Assembly (NCBI GenBank): GCA_016930995.1
Contig: JAFGFQ010000159.1
Coordinates: 1 to 37,143, forward strand
From: Thermoplasmatota archaeon
GTDB taxonomy: Archaea > Thermoplasmatota > E2 > DHVEG-1
DNA length: 37,143 nucleotides
Reading direction: 5' to 3'
The notes under the pieces are model-generated. The model worked only from the letters and a program-made list of their open reading frames with translations. It was not told the DNA's origin and did no database searches. How positions within the stretch are numbered: position 1 is the first letter of the stretch; each line of letters starts with the position of its first letter. Positions 16,284 to 25,278 of this stretch are shown here, in pieces. The position numbers and the translations under genes are program-made.

Positions 16284-17702
16284 ATGCCAGAGACCAAAGT
16301 AAAAAAAAGCGAGGATTTCAACGAATGGTATAACGAGATCGTTGAACTTGCTGACTTATGTGATAAACGTTATCCTATCAAAGGGATGAACATCTGGAAA
16401 CCCTACGGTTGGAAACTCATGAACAACGTCGACCGACTCATCAGGGACGAAATGATGCAAACCAATCACCAGGAAGTCTGTTTTCCCCTCCTTATACCTG
16501 AATCATTTTTTAAAAAAGAAGAAGAGCATATCGAGGGATTCGGTAAAGAAGTCTTCTGGGTGACGCATGCTGGTTTAACTCCACTTGAAGAGCGCTGGCT
16601 GCTTCGACCAACATCAGAAACCGCGATGTACCCGATCTTCTCCCTTTGGATCCGCTCCCATACTGATCTTCCATTAAAAACCTTTCAAATCGTCAATACC
16701 TTCCGCTACGAAACCAAACAGACCAGGGCATTCATCCGTGTGCGAGAAATCCACTTCTTTGAGGCACACACCTGCCATGTTGACTTTGATGATGCCGAGC
16801 GGCAGATAAAAGAAGACAAGGAGATTGCTCAACGCTTGTTAAATAAACTCTGTCTACCGTTTGTTTTTAGTAAACGACCGGAGTGGGATAAATTCGCTGG
16901 GGCGTATTATACCATCAGTATCGATGTCCTGATGCCTTCCGGAAGAACACTGCAGATAGGATCTATTCATCAGTATCGTGACAATTTTGCCAAACCCTAC
17001 GAAATCTCCTATGAAACAGAGAAAGGAACCCATGCGTTCTGCCATCAGACGACGTATGGAATGAGCGAGCGGTTGCTCGGGGCACTTATCGGTGTTCATG
17101 GGGACAACAAAGGCTTGCTGATGCCACCCGAGGTTGCACCAGTTCAGGTCGTCATCATTCCGATTATCTTTAAAGGTAAAGAACAGAGAGTCCTTCAGGA
17201 GTGTCAAGCCCTACAAGAAAAACTCCTAAAAGAAGGGATACGATCCCACCTTGATGACCGGGAGATCACCCCTGGAAATAAATATTATGACTGGGAACTG
17301 AAAGGCGTTCCACTCAGAATAGAAATTGGCCCAAAAGATATAGAAAAAAATGAATTAACCATGGTAAGACGAGACAGCAGCACAAAAAAACCGCTCCCAA
17401 TAGTGAATGCGGAAACCACAATAAAAGCAGAACTCAAATCCATGGAAAAAACCCTGTATCAAAACGCAGAAAAACTTCTCAGAGAAAATACGCATAGTGT
17501 TCTAACCATAGAAGAGGCAAAGGAAAAATCAGGCATTGTGACACTCCCCTGGTGCGGTACGAAAGACTGTGCGTTGGAAATAGAAAATGTTTTAGAGGGG
17601 AATACATTAGGGGAACCGATTGAAAACGCAGGTTGCCACGAGCGGTGCCCGATATGCGGCTCACCTGCGAAAACATGGATGAGATATGCAAAATCATATT
17701 GA
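16284..17702 (+). CDS. proS: Prolyl-tRNA synthetase (archaeal/eukaryotic type)
   Basis: This class II synthetase charges tRNA-Pro. The 472-residue protein shows LLRPTSETAMYPIF and FRYETKQTRAFIRVREIHFFEAHT (motif 2), ISIDVLMPSGRTLQIGS, and motif 3 near TTYGMSERLLGALIGVHGDN. The anticodon-binding domain begins at APVQVVIIPI. The C-terminal zinc domain of the archaeal type is present (Cys424, Cys429, Cys451 or Cys455, Cys458) and ends in the conserved Tyr. There is no bacterial editing (INS) domain. The downstream membrane-protein gene starts 12 bases later. Confidence 0.96.
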   Translation: MPETKVKKSEDFNEWYNEIVELADLCDKRYPIKGMNIWKPYGWKLMNNVDRLIRDEMMQTNHQEVCFPLLIPESFFKKEEEHIEGFGKEVFWVTHAGLTPLEERWLLRPTSETAMYPIFSLWIRSHTDLPLKTFQIVNTFRYETKQTRAFIRVREIHFFEAHTCHVDFDDAERQIKEDKEIAQRLLNKLCLPFVFSKRPEWDKFAGAYYTISIDVLMPSGRTLQIGSIHQYRDNFAKPYEISYETEKGTHAFCHQTTYGMSERLLGALIGVHGDNKGLLMPPEVAPVQVVIIPIIFKGKEQRVLQECQALQEKLLKEGIRSHLDDREITPGNKYYDWELKGVPLRIEIGPKDIEKNELTMVRRDSSTKKPLPIVNAETTIKAELKSMEKTLYQNAEKLLRENTHSVLTIEEAKEKSGIVTLPWCGTKDCALEIENVLEGNTLGEPIENAGCHERCPICGSPAKTWMRYAKSY

Positions 17703-17714
17703 GGTGAAGGAAAA

Positions 17715-18107
17715 ATGAGTGGAAGGATCGTAAGATTTCTACGAGAATATGTCCTTGCGTTAAGCATTATACTTATCATCCCAGGGATTGTGTTTATCTT
17801 CATGGGAGTCATATTCTTATTTTTTAACAGTGCTATAGAACCAGCTGACTCGCTTTTTTATTTCATCTATGTGGTTGGGGTATGGAATGATTACATCCTC
17901 GTCGCTGGGTTGATTATTTTTGGGATTGGGGTGTATTATCTCTATAGCTACTTTACGAAACGTAAATTCGTATTAAATGAACTTCAGACAGATAAACGTT
18001 CAGAGATATTAAAAATGCGCAGTAAACTTGAAACAACAGTGAAACATCTTCCCTCGAAATACCAACGGATGCTCTCTGAGAAAGAAGAAGAATTCAATAT
18101 CAAATAA
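17715..18107 (+). CDS. Two-helix membrane protein, unknown
   Basis: This 130-residue protein has a basic N-terminus, two membrane helices (about residues 13-38 and 55-77) and a charged helical C-terminal tail of about 50 residues, which is probably cytoplasmic. An excellent ribosome site, GAGGTGA, overlaps the end of proS and sits 6 bases before the ATG. That makes it the next gene of the proS transcript. TrmJ-like methyltransferase follows after 13 bases. No family was recognised. Confidence 0.65.
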   Translation: MSGRIVRFLREYVLALSIILIIPGIVFIFMGVIFLFFNSAIEPADSLFYFIYVVGVWNDYILVAGLIIFGIGVYYLYSYFTKRKFVLNELQTDKRSEILKMRSKLETTVKHLPSKYQRMLSEKEEEFNIK

Positions 18108-18120
18108 TTCTGCACGTCTC

Positions 18121-18861
18121 ATGGTTGAGAGCAACCCCTTATCTCTTTTTTATGTTGTCCTTGTTGAACCGAAAAACAGCGGGAATATCGGTGCGGTCGC
18201 CCGGGCGATGATGAATTTCAACGTTGAACATCTTTATCTTGTCAACCCCTGTGAGTTAGATAACGTCTGTTATGCCCGTGCGATGCATGCAACAAAAATA
18301 CTTGATACCGCGCAGATATTCTCCTCTTTTACAGACGCAGTAGAGAATCTTGATTTTCTTGCGGCAACCTCTTCTATTGAATCAAAGACAGAAAAACGAC
18401 ACCTCAGGAACCCGGTGTACCTCGAGGAGTTTTCAGAGAAGATCTTTGATGTCAAAGGAAAAATCGGCCTAATATTCGGACGAGAGGACTACGGGTTATA
18501 TAACGAGGAAATCGCAGCCTGTGACATTATGCTTAAGATACCGACCAGTGACTCCTACCTCTCCTTAAACCTCTCTCATGCAGTGACACTTGTGTTATAC
18601 TCCTTATACAGGAAGACGGTGTCTCTCCCGAAACATCGGAGGACCCTTGGAACCCTTGAGAAAACAAAACTCTATGACTTCTTTGAAAAGCTCCTCGATG
18701 AAATCGACTATCCATCTCATAAGAAAGACCATACACAGATCATGTTTAAACGTATCATGGGACGGGCTCTGCTTTCAAAATGGGAGTACCATACGTTGAT
18801 GGGTGTGTTCAGCAAAACACGAGGAACAATCAAAAAGAAGAAGGAAAAGGACACTAAATAG
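18121..18861 (+). CDS. trmJ: SpoU/TrmJ-family tRNA 2'-O-methyltransferase
   Basis: This 246-residue SPOUT enzyme carries the three motifs of the TrmJ branch: VVLVEPKNSGNIGAVARAM (motif 1, about 12-30), IGLIFGREDYGLYNEEI (motif 2, about 118-134) and SLNLSHAVTLVLYSLYR (motif 3, about 142-158). It is expected to methylate the ribose at position 32 of tRNAs, which archaeal relatives do for C32. The helical C-terminal extension of about 70 residues fits the TrmJ dimer arm. Its end overlaps the convergent small gene by 8 bases. Confidence 0.9.
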   Translation: MVESNPLSLFYVVLVEPKNSGNIGAVARAMMNFNVEHLYLVNPCELDNVCYARAMHATKILDTAQIFSSFTDAVENLDFLAATSSIESKTEKRHLRNPVYLEEFSEKIFDVKGKIGLIFGREDYGLYNEEIAACDIMLKIPTSDSYLSLNLSHAVTLVLYSLYRKTVSLPKHRRTLGTLEKTKLYDFFEKLLDEIDYPSHKKDHTQIMFKRIMGRALLSKWEYHTLMGVFSKTRGTIKKKKEKDTK

Positions 18862-19078
18862 TCTCAATGTTAAACAAGACCTTACAATTCTTTAATGACG
18901 CATGGATTTTATCTGCAAAAAAGACCAGTTCATTGATATCTGCTTTTTCCCTTCCCCAATCAAAAACAAAATCATAGTTGCCCTTTGTTGCTTTGAAACC
19001 CATGTTGAGCAACTGGTTTTTTATCTCAGAAGGAGCAGCCCCTTCACTGTTGAACGTAACCTGAATATAGGTCTTCAT
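18854..19078 (-). CDS. Small conserved-looking protein, unknown
   Basis: This 74-residue protein has an alpha/beta ferredoxin-like pattern (MKTYIQVTFNSEGAAPSEI, helix, then FVFDWGREKADINELVFFAD and a final strand KVLFNIET). The start at 19078 is chosen because a TATA-like TTTAATACTT (about 19112-19121) would place transcription near 19090, downstream of an in-frame ATG at 19105. The composition and the lack of frame disruption support a real gene. Its 3' end overlaps trmJ on the other strand by 8 bases. Confidence 0.6.
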   Translation of the reverse strand: MKTYIQVTFNSEGAAPSEIKNQLLNMGFKATKGNYDFVFDWGREKADINELVFFADKIHASLKNCKVLFNIETI

Positions 19079-19157
19079 AGGGTTCACATCCATGTAAGGA
19101 TTCATCTTTAAGTATTAAACCATTACGATGAGGTGATTAAAGGATGAAAGGGTACTT

Positions 19158-20291
19158 TTATAATCCTTCCATAGCAAAAGGGATAGGGGCAAAAGAGAGT
19201 ATAAAAACGATGAGGATGACCAGGCCAAGGAGTTTTCTTTTTGCATCCAACCGCGTAATTTCGTTTAGCGGTGGTTGATGCTGGGTACCAATGAAAAGCA
19301 ATATGATAATGGCAAACATCAACCATCCTGTGTAAAAATAACTTAATCCAGCAAGGACGAAAATAACAAGCCAACTCATGTACTTATGTTTCTCCTTTAA
19401 CAGCGCTCGAGCCACATGACCACCATCAAGTTGACCTGCGGGTAGGAGGTTTACTGCAGTAAGAAAGATTCCAACCCACCCTGCAAATAGGGTCGGATGA
19501 ATGATAAAGGTATCAGGGATGGAAAAGAGGCTTTGCATCCATTGCAAAAGTAAAGGAGGAATTAAAATGATACTTGCTCCGTTCGAAGGAACCGGAAGCG
19601 GGTTTTGTTGCATCAAATAAAAACCAATCAATGATACGGGGATGGCGACAAGAAACCCGCAGAGCGGCCCAGCAATTCCAATATCAAGCAAGGCTTTTCG
19701 GTCGGGGATTGGTTCTCTTGTAGAAATTAACGCACCAAAGGTCCCAAGCAGAAAAGGGGGCGGAAGCGGGATAAAAAAGGGTAACGATGCATCGACATGA
19801 TGTCTTTTTGACACATAATAATGGCCCATCTCATGCACACCAAGGATCAAGAGCAATGGAACCGAAAAATACAAGAATCCTTGCCAAAGATACTGCATTG
19901 AGACCATATTGATCCAATCAACCTGGCCGATATCAACCCACTGTAAAGACCCAGCAAGTGTCGTTGTAAAGATTGTAGCAATCAGAAGAGCGATATTAAC
20001 CCATACCGACTTTCGTTTTTTTCCTTGTGGTTTTCTGATAACGTAGAGTATATATTCTCCATGCTCATGTCGAATCATAGGGATATAGTTTTTCTCGAGA
20101 AGAATACGACGGAGCGATTCAAATTTTTCCTCAAGGGTTTCTTCATCGATACGACAGAAAAAAGCGACCGTGTTGATATTGGATTTCATATCATAAAAAG
20201 GGAAACGCTGTCCTACTTCTCGTTGTAATAATTCAATGTCGAATGGTGATTCTATTGGAATTTGTTCAAAATTATTCCATTTATCAGGCAT
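19158..20291 (-). CDS. Site-2 protease-type intramembrane metalloprotease (M50)
   Basis: About 377 residues. A cytoplasmic N-terminal domain of about 110 residues precedes a membrane domain. The zinc motif HEMGH is at His153-His157 and the third ligand is in NLLPAGQLDGGH (Asp289). The proline-rich PFFIPLPPPFLLGTFGA loop after HExxH is typical of the archaeal and plant EGY-like branch. These enzymes cleave within membrane helices; the substrate is unknown. The frame is open to 20372, but the TATA box at 20317-20325 predicts a transcript start near 20295, so the ATG at 20291 is preferred (20306 is the alternative). Confidence 0.88.
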   Translation of the reverse strand: MPDKWNNFEQIPIESPFDIELLQREVGQRFPFYDMKSNINTVAFFCRIDEETLEEKFESLRRILLEKNYIPMIRHEHGEYILYVIRKPQGKKRKSVWVNIALLIATIFTTTLAGSLQWVDIGQVDWINMVSMQYLWQGFLYFSVPLLLILGVHEMGHYYVSKRHHVDASLPFFIPLPPPFLLGTFGALISTREPIPDRKALLDIGIAGPLCGFLVAIPVSLIGFYLMQQNPLPVPSNGASIILIPPLLLQWMQSLFSIPDTFIIHPTLFAGWVGIFLTAVNLLPAGQLDGGHVARALLKEKHKYMSWLVIFVLAGLSYFYTGWLMFAIIILLFIGTQHQPPLNEITRLDAKRKLLGLVILIVFILSFAPIPFAMEGL

Positions 20292-20316
20292 GATGTCTGC
20301 CGTCATAGGATAGTTG

Positions 20317-20325
20317 TTATTTATA
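20317..20325 (-). promoter_or_regulatory. TATA box of the site-2 protease gene
   Basis: TATAAATAA on the minus strand predicts a transcript start near 20295, just before the ATG at 20291. This argues against the upstream start codons at 20306 and 20372. Confidence 0.45.
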
Positions 20326-20584
20326 CCCTTCGCAGAGAAGAACAAACTAGTTTTGACAAGTGTTCGAATCACTCATGAATCGTTCCATCATGTCCTTTGA
20401 TGAGACAGTCTCTGCTTTTAAAAGGTTCAGATAGATGTACTATCGCCCAGTCCTACAAAGGGAATGCATCAGTTTTCTTACACCGTCTCTTCTGCCTCTT
20501 TATGGATAGCGATGCAGTAGCTTTCATAGAGATACTCCGAAATGTTAATGAATAAAAAGGCTTATTACCATTACCGGAGGGTAG

Positions 20585-20617
20585 ATGCGACCTGCAGAAG
20601 AGAAAGGGATGTGCTAA
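20585..20617 (+). other. Possible 10-codon leader ORF before the coiled-coil gene
   Basis: ATG at 20585 opens a 10-residue frame (MRPAEEKGMC) whose TAA directly abuts the ATG of the 943-residue gene (TAAATG). A GGAGGG stretch lies just before it (20576-20581) with a short spacer. The arrangement would couple translation of the two frames. A TATA-like AATAAAAAG (about 20550-20558) would start transcription near 20580, in which case the ATG would be almost leaderless. It may equally be a chance frame in a leader. Confidence 0.3.
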
Positions 20618-23449
20618 ATGTCTTTTTTAACCAAGGAAGAAACAGAAAATATCACTGCATCAAGCAGTCATAAAACCAGAAAGGAGTCCTCTCCAAGAAC
20701 AAAAAAGAAGCTGTGTATAGGTCTTGGTCGGAAACGAAAAAACCAGCGGTTCCACCGGATACCAAGTGGTTTTCAAAAAAACCGTGCTAGAGATAAAATT
20801 ACTCCATTACATAATGTATCGACCTCCAAGGAAAATATCGTACACATCCATGACACTATTGACATTTTTTTACAGAAGATAAACCAGAGGAAATCCAACG
20901 AACAAGATGTCCAGACTACTGAACCATGTGAAAACAACCAGAACTTTGATATGAAATCAAAAGAAACAAAACAAGACGCATGCATCGATATGAAGGACAA
21001 AGAAGGAGTATTACGAAATGAATTTGATATCAGAAATCGATTGCTTGATGATCTTGAACATCAGATTCTTGATTCACAAACACAACTTGTCGAAGAATCA
21101 CAGAGGGACGTTCGATTAGAAGAAGAATTAGCAACAAGGGAGAAAGACATCCAAATATTAAAAAAAGACTTCACTGAAAAAGAGGAAGAAAGAAACGCCT
21201 TACAGCAGGAAATCGAAGAACGAGACAGGATAATCCAAGATATTAAAGGACAATTATTCGAAAGGCAGGCATGGATTGTCGAGAATAATCAATTTACAGA
21301 ACAACTCAGTAGAGAATTGAAGCAAAATACCAATCTTCTTAGTAAGGTCCAAGACGAGTTAAAAAAGAGGGACGAGGATTTCAATAGTTCCATAACACAA
21401 CTGCAGCAGAGAACTGAGGAGATAGAGGAATTACACAAGCAAATCATTTTACGAAACAGGATCATTAGCACAATTGAAAAACAAATCGAGGACCAGCAAG
21501 TATCTTTAATGGAAAAGACGCTGTTAGCTGAAACATTGCACACTCAGGTTAAAAACAGAAATGAGGAGATGTTAAAGCAAAAACATCAATTGAAACAACA
21601 AGCAGAGGCCATCGAACGCTTTCAATTAGAGATTACTACCAGAAACACAATCATCGAAAGTATCACACAGCAGTTCACAGAAAATCAGGCACAAATGATT
21701 CAGCATTCATCAATAACAGAACAACTACAAGAGCAACTCGATCATCAGCAACAACTCTTTGAAGAGATCCGTGAGAGACTTGAAAAAAAACAACAAGAGT
21801 TAATACAGAAGGATAACGAGTTGCACACACAAGGATTACAACTCCAAGAAGCCTGTATCGAGTTAGACATGATTCGTGGTGAAATCGATTCACGGAATCA
21901 AATCATTGAAAGCATGGAACAACAACTCGCGACAGAACAAACACATCTTATTGAAAAAACCCAAGCCGTCGAACATCTTCAAGTAGAATTAGGTCAAATC
22001 GAGAAAGAAAAAGAGACACAGGAAAAAGAATTAACGTGTGTGAAAAGCCACGCACAGAACAAAGAACAAGAACTCAGTCATCTAAAATCTGAGCTAGACA
22101 AGCACATGACTGATTTTAAATCAACTCGCTCAATTTTAGCACAGAAAGAGGAATCCATACACCAACTCGAGACGGAACTTCAAAGGACTGTTCAGGAATT
22201 GAAAGAAAGAAATCTACAATTACTTGATAACAGACGAGAAATACAACAGAAGGAAAAGGAGATTGACGAGATAAAAAGAGATTCTGAAAAGAAATGGGTT
22301 GATGTGGTCTTGAAAAATATAGAACTTCGAGATAATCGTGAACTTGTCAACGAACTTGAGTTAAAACTTGAACAAAAGGAACGCTTACTCCATGACGCTC
22401 ATGCAGAAATCGAGAAAAGAACATTGGAATTTACCAGTAGCCATCAGAACCTGCAAAATACCGTAGAAGCACTGGCCAATGATGTATCAACCCGTAGCAA
22501 GCTACTTAATGAACTGGAGCAACAGCTTACAGCGGGACACTTCGTCTTTGTAGAAAAGTCACAGAGAGCAAAGACCCTTGAATCGGAATTAACGAAACGA
22601 ATCGATGAATTGGACATTCTGAAAGAGGATCGTAAAAACCAAGAGGATAGCATCAGCGCTTTACACACAGAAATTCTCTTAAGAAATAATATCATCGGTG
22701 ATATGAAAAAACAGTTAACGGAGAACCAAACAAACCTTCTTGAAAAATCGTTTCAGAATACTGAGCTTCTCACCACCCTTGAACAACAGCACCGTTTTGT
22801 AAAAGATAAAGAACTTGAATTGATGGAAAAGAATAAAGAGTTACTGGCAAATAGGCACGTCATCGAAAAAAAGGAGAGTGAACTTTTATCCCTAAACTCA
22901 GAATTGGACATGAAAGAGAGAGAGCTTGGTTGGATTAAACAAGATTTAAAAAATCGTCTCGATCAATTAGACGAGAAATGCTTCACTATTGGGAATTTGA
23001 AAAACGAGTTGGAAACCCAACATATCCATGTTACTTCCTTGGTAAAAGATTATGGAACAGTGAAGCAAGAACTGGAAATAAAAACCCTTGAAGCCGAGAA
23101 ACTCCAGGAAGCATTGAAAAACAGCCATGTACAGGGGGATTCGTTCACTATGAAGTTACCTGAAAAAGAAATCATCGGTGAATTGAAGATAAAGCATCTG
23201 GTTGATGAGCACCACAGTCCTGAGACGTCTTTTAAAGGAGAATGCCCCCCTCTTGAGGCTGATAAAAAGGGTCTAGCTGGAGACATTTCTATGATTGCTA
23301 AGACCAAAGAGAGCCAACCAGATAACCATCATGAGGATATTTCATGGAAAGAAAAATTACGTATTTGTAATGAAATCGAAAAGAGTTTGGATCATTCCTC
23401 AGAAGATCATCTTAAAACAAAAAAATTAAAGGATGACGAATCAAACTAA
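20618..23449 (+). CDS. Large repeat-built coiled-coil protein, unknown
   Basis: The protein has 943 residues. The first about 130 are basic and Ser/Thr-rich with low order. Residues about 130-860 are almost unbroken heptad coiled coil, and the last about 80 are acidic and disordered. There is no ATPase head, hinge, membrane segment or signal peptide, so it is not an SMC or Rad50 protein. A unit starting R-N-x-I-I-x-x-I/M-x-x-Q-L recurs at residues 139, 202, 279, 342, 426, 626 and 689, with spacing mostly in multiples of seven. It directly precedes the archaellum region, suggesting but not proving a cytoplasmic scaffold there. High Gln and Glu content is notable. Confidence 0.8.
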   Translation: MSFLTKEETENITASSSHKTRKESSPRTKKKLCIGLGRKRKNQRFHRIPSGFQKNRARDKITPLHNVSTSKENIVHIHDTIDIFLQKINQRKSNEQDVQTTEPCENNQNFDMKSKETKQDACIDMKDKEGVLRNEFDIRNRLLDDLEHQILDSQTQLVEESQRDVRLEEELATREKDIQILKKDFTEKEEERNALQQEIEERDRIIQDIKGQLFERQAWIVENNQFTEQLSRELKQNTNLLSKVQDELKKRDEDFNSSITQLQQRTEEIEELHKQIILRNRIISTIEKQIEDQQVSLMEKTLLAETLHTQVKNRNEEMLKQKHQLKQQAEAIERFQLEITTRNTIIESITQQFTENQAQMIQHSSITEQLQEQLDHQQQLFEEIRERLEKKQQELIQKDNELHTQGLQLQEACIELDMIRGEIDSRNQIIESMEQQLATEQTHLIEKTQAVEHLQVELGQIEKEKETQEKELTCVKSHAQNKEQELSHLKSELDKHMTDFKSTRSILAQKEESIHQLETELQRTVQELKERNLQLLDNRREIQQKEKEIDEIKRDSEKKWVDVVLKNIELRDNRELVNELELKLEQKERLLHDAHAEIEKRTLEFTSSHQNLQNTVEALANDVSTRSKLLNELEQQLTAGHFVFVEKSQRAKTLESELTKRIDELDILKEDRKNQEDSISALHTEILLRNNIIGDMKKQLTENQTNLLEKSFQNTELLTTLEQQHRFVKDKELELMEKNKELLANRHVIEKKESELLSLNSELDMKERELGWIKQDLKNRLDQLDEKCFTIGNLKNELETQHIHVTSLVKDYGTVKQELEIKTLEAEKLQEALKNSHVQGDSFTMKLPEKEIIGELKIKHLVDEHHSPETSFKGECPPLEADKKGLAGDISMIAKTKESQPDNHHEDISWKEKLRICNEIEKSLDHSSEDHLKTKKLKDDESN

Positions 23450-23456
23450 CTACATT

Positions 23457-24083
23457 TTACGGGTAAAGTGTAACAACATTTTTTATTGGGAGTGGTGCCT
23501 CAAACCAGACCGTCCGACTCATCCCTGGTGAGGGGAGTATCGTAATTTCTATTTGATCACCGTATTTCATAGCAAGATTGTCAGGGAGAGTTATAAGGAT
23601 AAATGCCATATCTGTATTTTTATTAATCATATGTGAACTCCCAATGGAATTATCATCATCTATAGTTGAAAGAACGCTAAATCCGCTCGAGTTCATTAAA
23701 TCCCAAAGAGGATGTTCAAAGAGCGTAGAAGAGCGTATTGATCCGACGAGCTCACTGTAGAAGAGCATATGGTACTGTTCACCGTTACATACCTCAATGC
23801 TTATATGGGAAATATCGATGTTTTGACTCACATAAGGTTTTATGAGTATTCCTATTTTTTTGATTGTGTGCTCATTTTGAATCATCTGGTATTGTCCAAT
23901 GATATGTTTTATTTGTAGATAGCTGCATATTTCATCGACAACCTCATTTGTTATCCTATTGAGGTCTTCTTCTGTTATATCACCTGAAGTGGTGTAAATG
24001 ATCGATGCAGACACGAGTCCTACTAGGAGAAAGAAGATAAGTAGTATCCCGGCAATCATTCCGAGTTTTGCCTGATTATCCAT
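23457..24083 (-). CDS. Divergent archaellin-like protein
   Basis: The protein has 208 residues. The N-terminus NQAKLGMIAG followed by a 20-residue hydrophobic helix aligns by eye with the DQAAVGIGTL-helix start of the archaellin downstream. The middle KKIGILIKPYVSQNIDISHI matches the archaellin IAISPRAGSLDIDL region. The end, GDQIEITILPSPGMSRTVWF and a final VVTLYP, has the usual archaellin close. It lacks the amphipathic helix pattern of the major archaellins and is more acidic, so it may be a minor, cap-like or hook-like subunit. The TATA box at 24125-24132 is divergent from the next gene. Confidence 0.65.
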   Translation of the reverse strand: MDNQAKLGMIAGILLIFFLLVGLVSASIIYTTSGDITEEDLNRITNEVVDEICSYLQIKHIIGQYQMIQNEHTIKKIGILIKPYVSQNIDISHISIEVCNGEQYHMLFYSELVGSIRSSTLFEHPLWDLMNSSGFSVLSTIDDDNSIGSSHMINKNTDMAFILITLPDNLAMKYGDQIEITILPSPGMSRTVWFEAPLPIKNVVTLYP

Positions 24084-24402
24084 ACAATCACTGGTTTTCT
24101 CCTTAAAACGCTTGATTTGAAAAATATATAAATCTTGTTATACAATTGTTATCTGTTCTATCAAATAAGGAGAGAAAACCGAAATTTTAATAGAGAATTT
24201 TAAGGGAGTTTTCATTCTTTTTATATCTCTGTTTTTTTTCTGTATTGATCTGAATCCATAAGGAGAGGATGACATAATTCTTGGTTTGTTATTTTTTCAT
24301 TTTGATGGTCCACCGCCGTATCTTTATATAGTGTCATTTGCGAACATGTTACATGCATATGACTGCCATGATTATGAATGGCAGGAATGGAAGGTGAAAG
24401 AA
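24084..24402. promoter_or_regulatory. Divergent promoter region between two archaellin genes
   Basis: This AT-rich stretch has no credible gene. On the minus strand TTTATATA (24125-24132) serves the archaellin-like gene, with a predicted start near 24102. On the plus strand TTTATATA (24323-24330) predicts a start near 24353 for the archaellin at 24403, giving a leader of about 50 bases with AAGGTGA just before the ATG. A further TTTTTATATC near 24218 could start a longer transcript. No clear operator palindrome was seen. Confidence 0.5.
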
Positions 24403-25260
24403 ATGACGAAACGATATATGGAAAGGCTGGTGGGCAAATACTGCAAGATTGTAACAAAAGAACCTGGTGAAGAAAGAGCAAATGTCGTAACCGGAGTCCT
24501 TGAAGACGTCGATTACAAAGATGGATTTATTTTAGTCGATTCCAACCAAGGATTAGGGTGTCTCAGGATCGATACAATCATAGCTATAAAACCAGGGAAT
24601 AAACATCGAGTCGAGAAAAAAACATTAAAGGAAGACGACCAAGCCGCAGTCGGTATTGGAACATTAATTATCTTTATCGCAATGGTACTCGTCGCAGCAG
24701 TCGCTGCAAGTGTCATTATACAAACCGCAGAAAACCTCCAACAGCGCGCATATGCTGTTGGTAAACAAACAATCCGAGATGTCTCAAGCGGTCTACGCGT
24801 CATAGGTGTCACAGGATACACTGATACCAACAAGACAAAAGTCGAATATCTCGCAATCGCAATCAGCCCTCGAGCAGGATCATTAGATATCGATCTTAAT
24901 AGAACGCTACTGTATATGAAACTGGACAACTTCTCTGTTTTAAGTCTTAACCTCTCATCAAAAGCATCTGTCGTAGATGGTAGTGGAATTTTCCACACAC
25001 TAAACCAGAGTAAATTGAATGCAACAAACTACGGGGTTATCGCAATCCATGATCGTGATAATTCCATAATGAAAACCAATGGTATTAGCGCCACAGACCA
25101 AGCAATCCTCATTGTCAATCTCACAGCAGTCCTCAACACAACCAAAGGATTACGCCCTGGAGAAGTACTTGAAGGAACGCTCGTACCCGATTTTGGTGGA
25201 TCGGGTATCTTTGTCGCTCAAGCACCAATGGCGTTCAAATACCGCGTCTGTGACCTATAA
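24403..25260 (+). CDS. arlB: Archaellin with N-terminal Sm-like-looking domain
   Basis: The protein has 285 residues. Residues about 81-285 are a typical archaellin: QAAVGIGTLIIFIAMVLVAA is the class III signal cleavage region plus filament-core helix, followed by DVSSGLRVIGVTGY and a beta-rich outer domain with N-x-S/T sites. Uniquely, residues 1-65 form a separate soluble domain (LVGKYCKIVTKEPGEE...GVLEDVDYKDGFILVDS...LRIDTIIAIKP), whose strand pattern and the closing IIAIKP resemble an Sm-like barrel. AAGGTGA lies 5 bases before the ATG. No ATG, GTG or TTG occurs in frame between this domain and the helix, so the fusion cannot be avoided by internal initiation. A terminator follows. Confidence 0.85.
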   Translation: MTKRYMERLVGKYCKIVTKEPGEERANVVTGVLEDVDYKDGFILVDSNQGLGCLRIDTIIAIKPGNKHRVEKKTLKEDDQAAVGIGTLIIFIAMVLVAAVAASVIIQTAENLQQRAYAVGKQTIRDVSSGLRVIGVTGYTDTNKTKVEYLAIAISPRAGSLDIDLNRTLLYMKLDNFSVLSLNLSSKASVVDGSGIFHTLNQSKLNATNYGVIAIHDRDNSIMKTNGISATDQAILIVNLTAVLNTTKGLRPGEVLEGTLVPDFGGSGIFVAQAPMAFKYRVCDL

Positions 25261-25278
25261 AAAAGAAAAAAACCATAA

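Noticed and set aside
20618..23449. SMC or Rad50-type protein
   Set aside because: No Walker A, Walker B, hinge or zinc hook is present; only coiled coil and disordered ends.
24286..24402. Longer N-terminus for the Sm-archaellin from an ATG at 24286
   Set aside because: The TATA box at 24323-24330 lies inside this extension, and the ATG at 24403 has a strong ribosome site.
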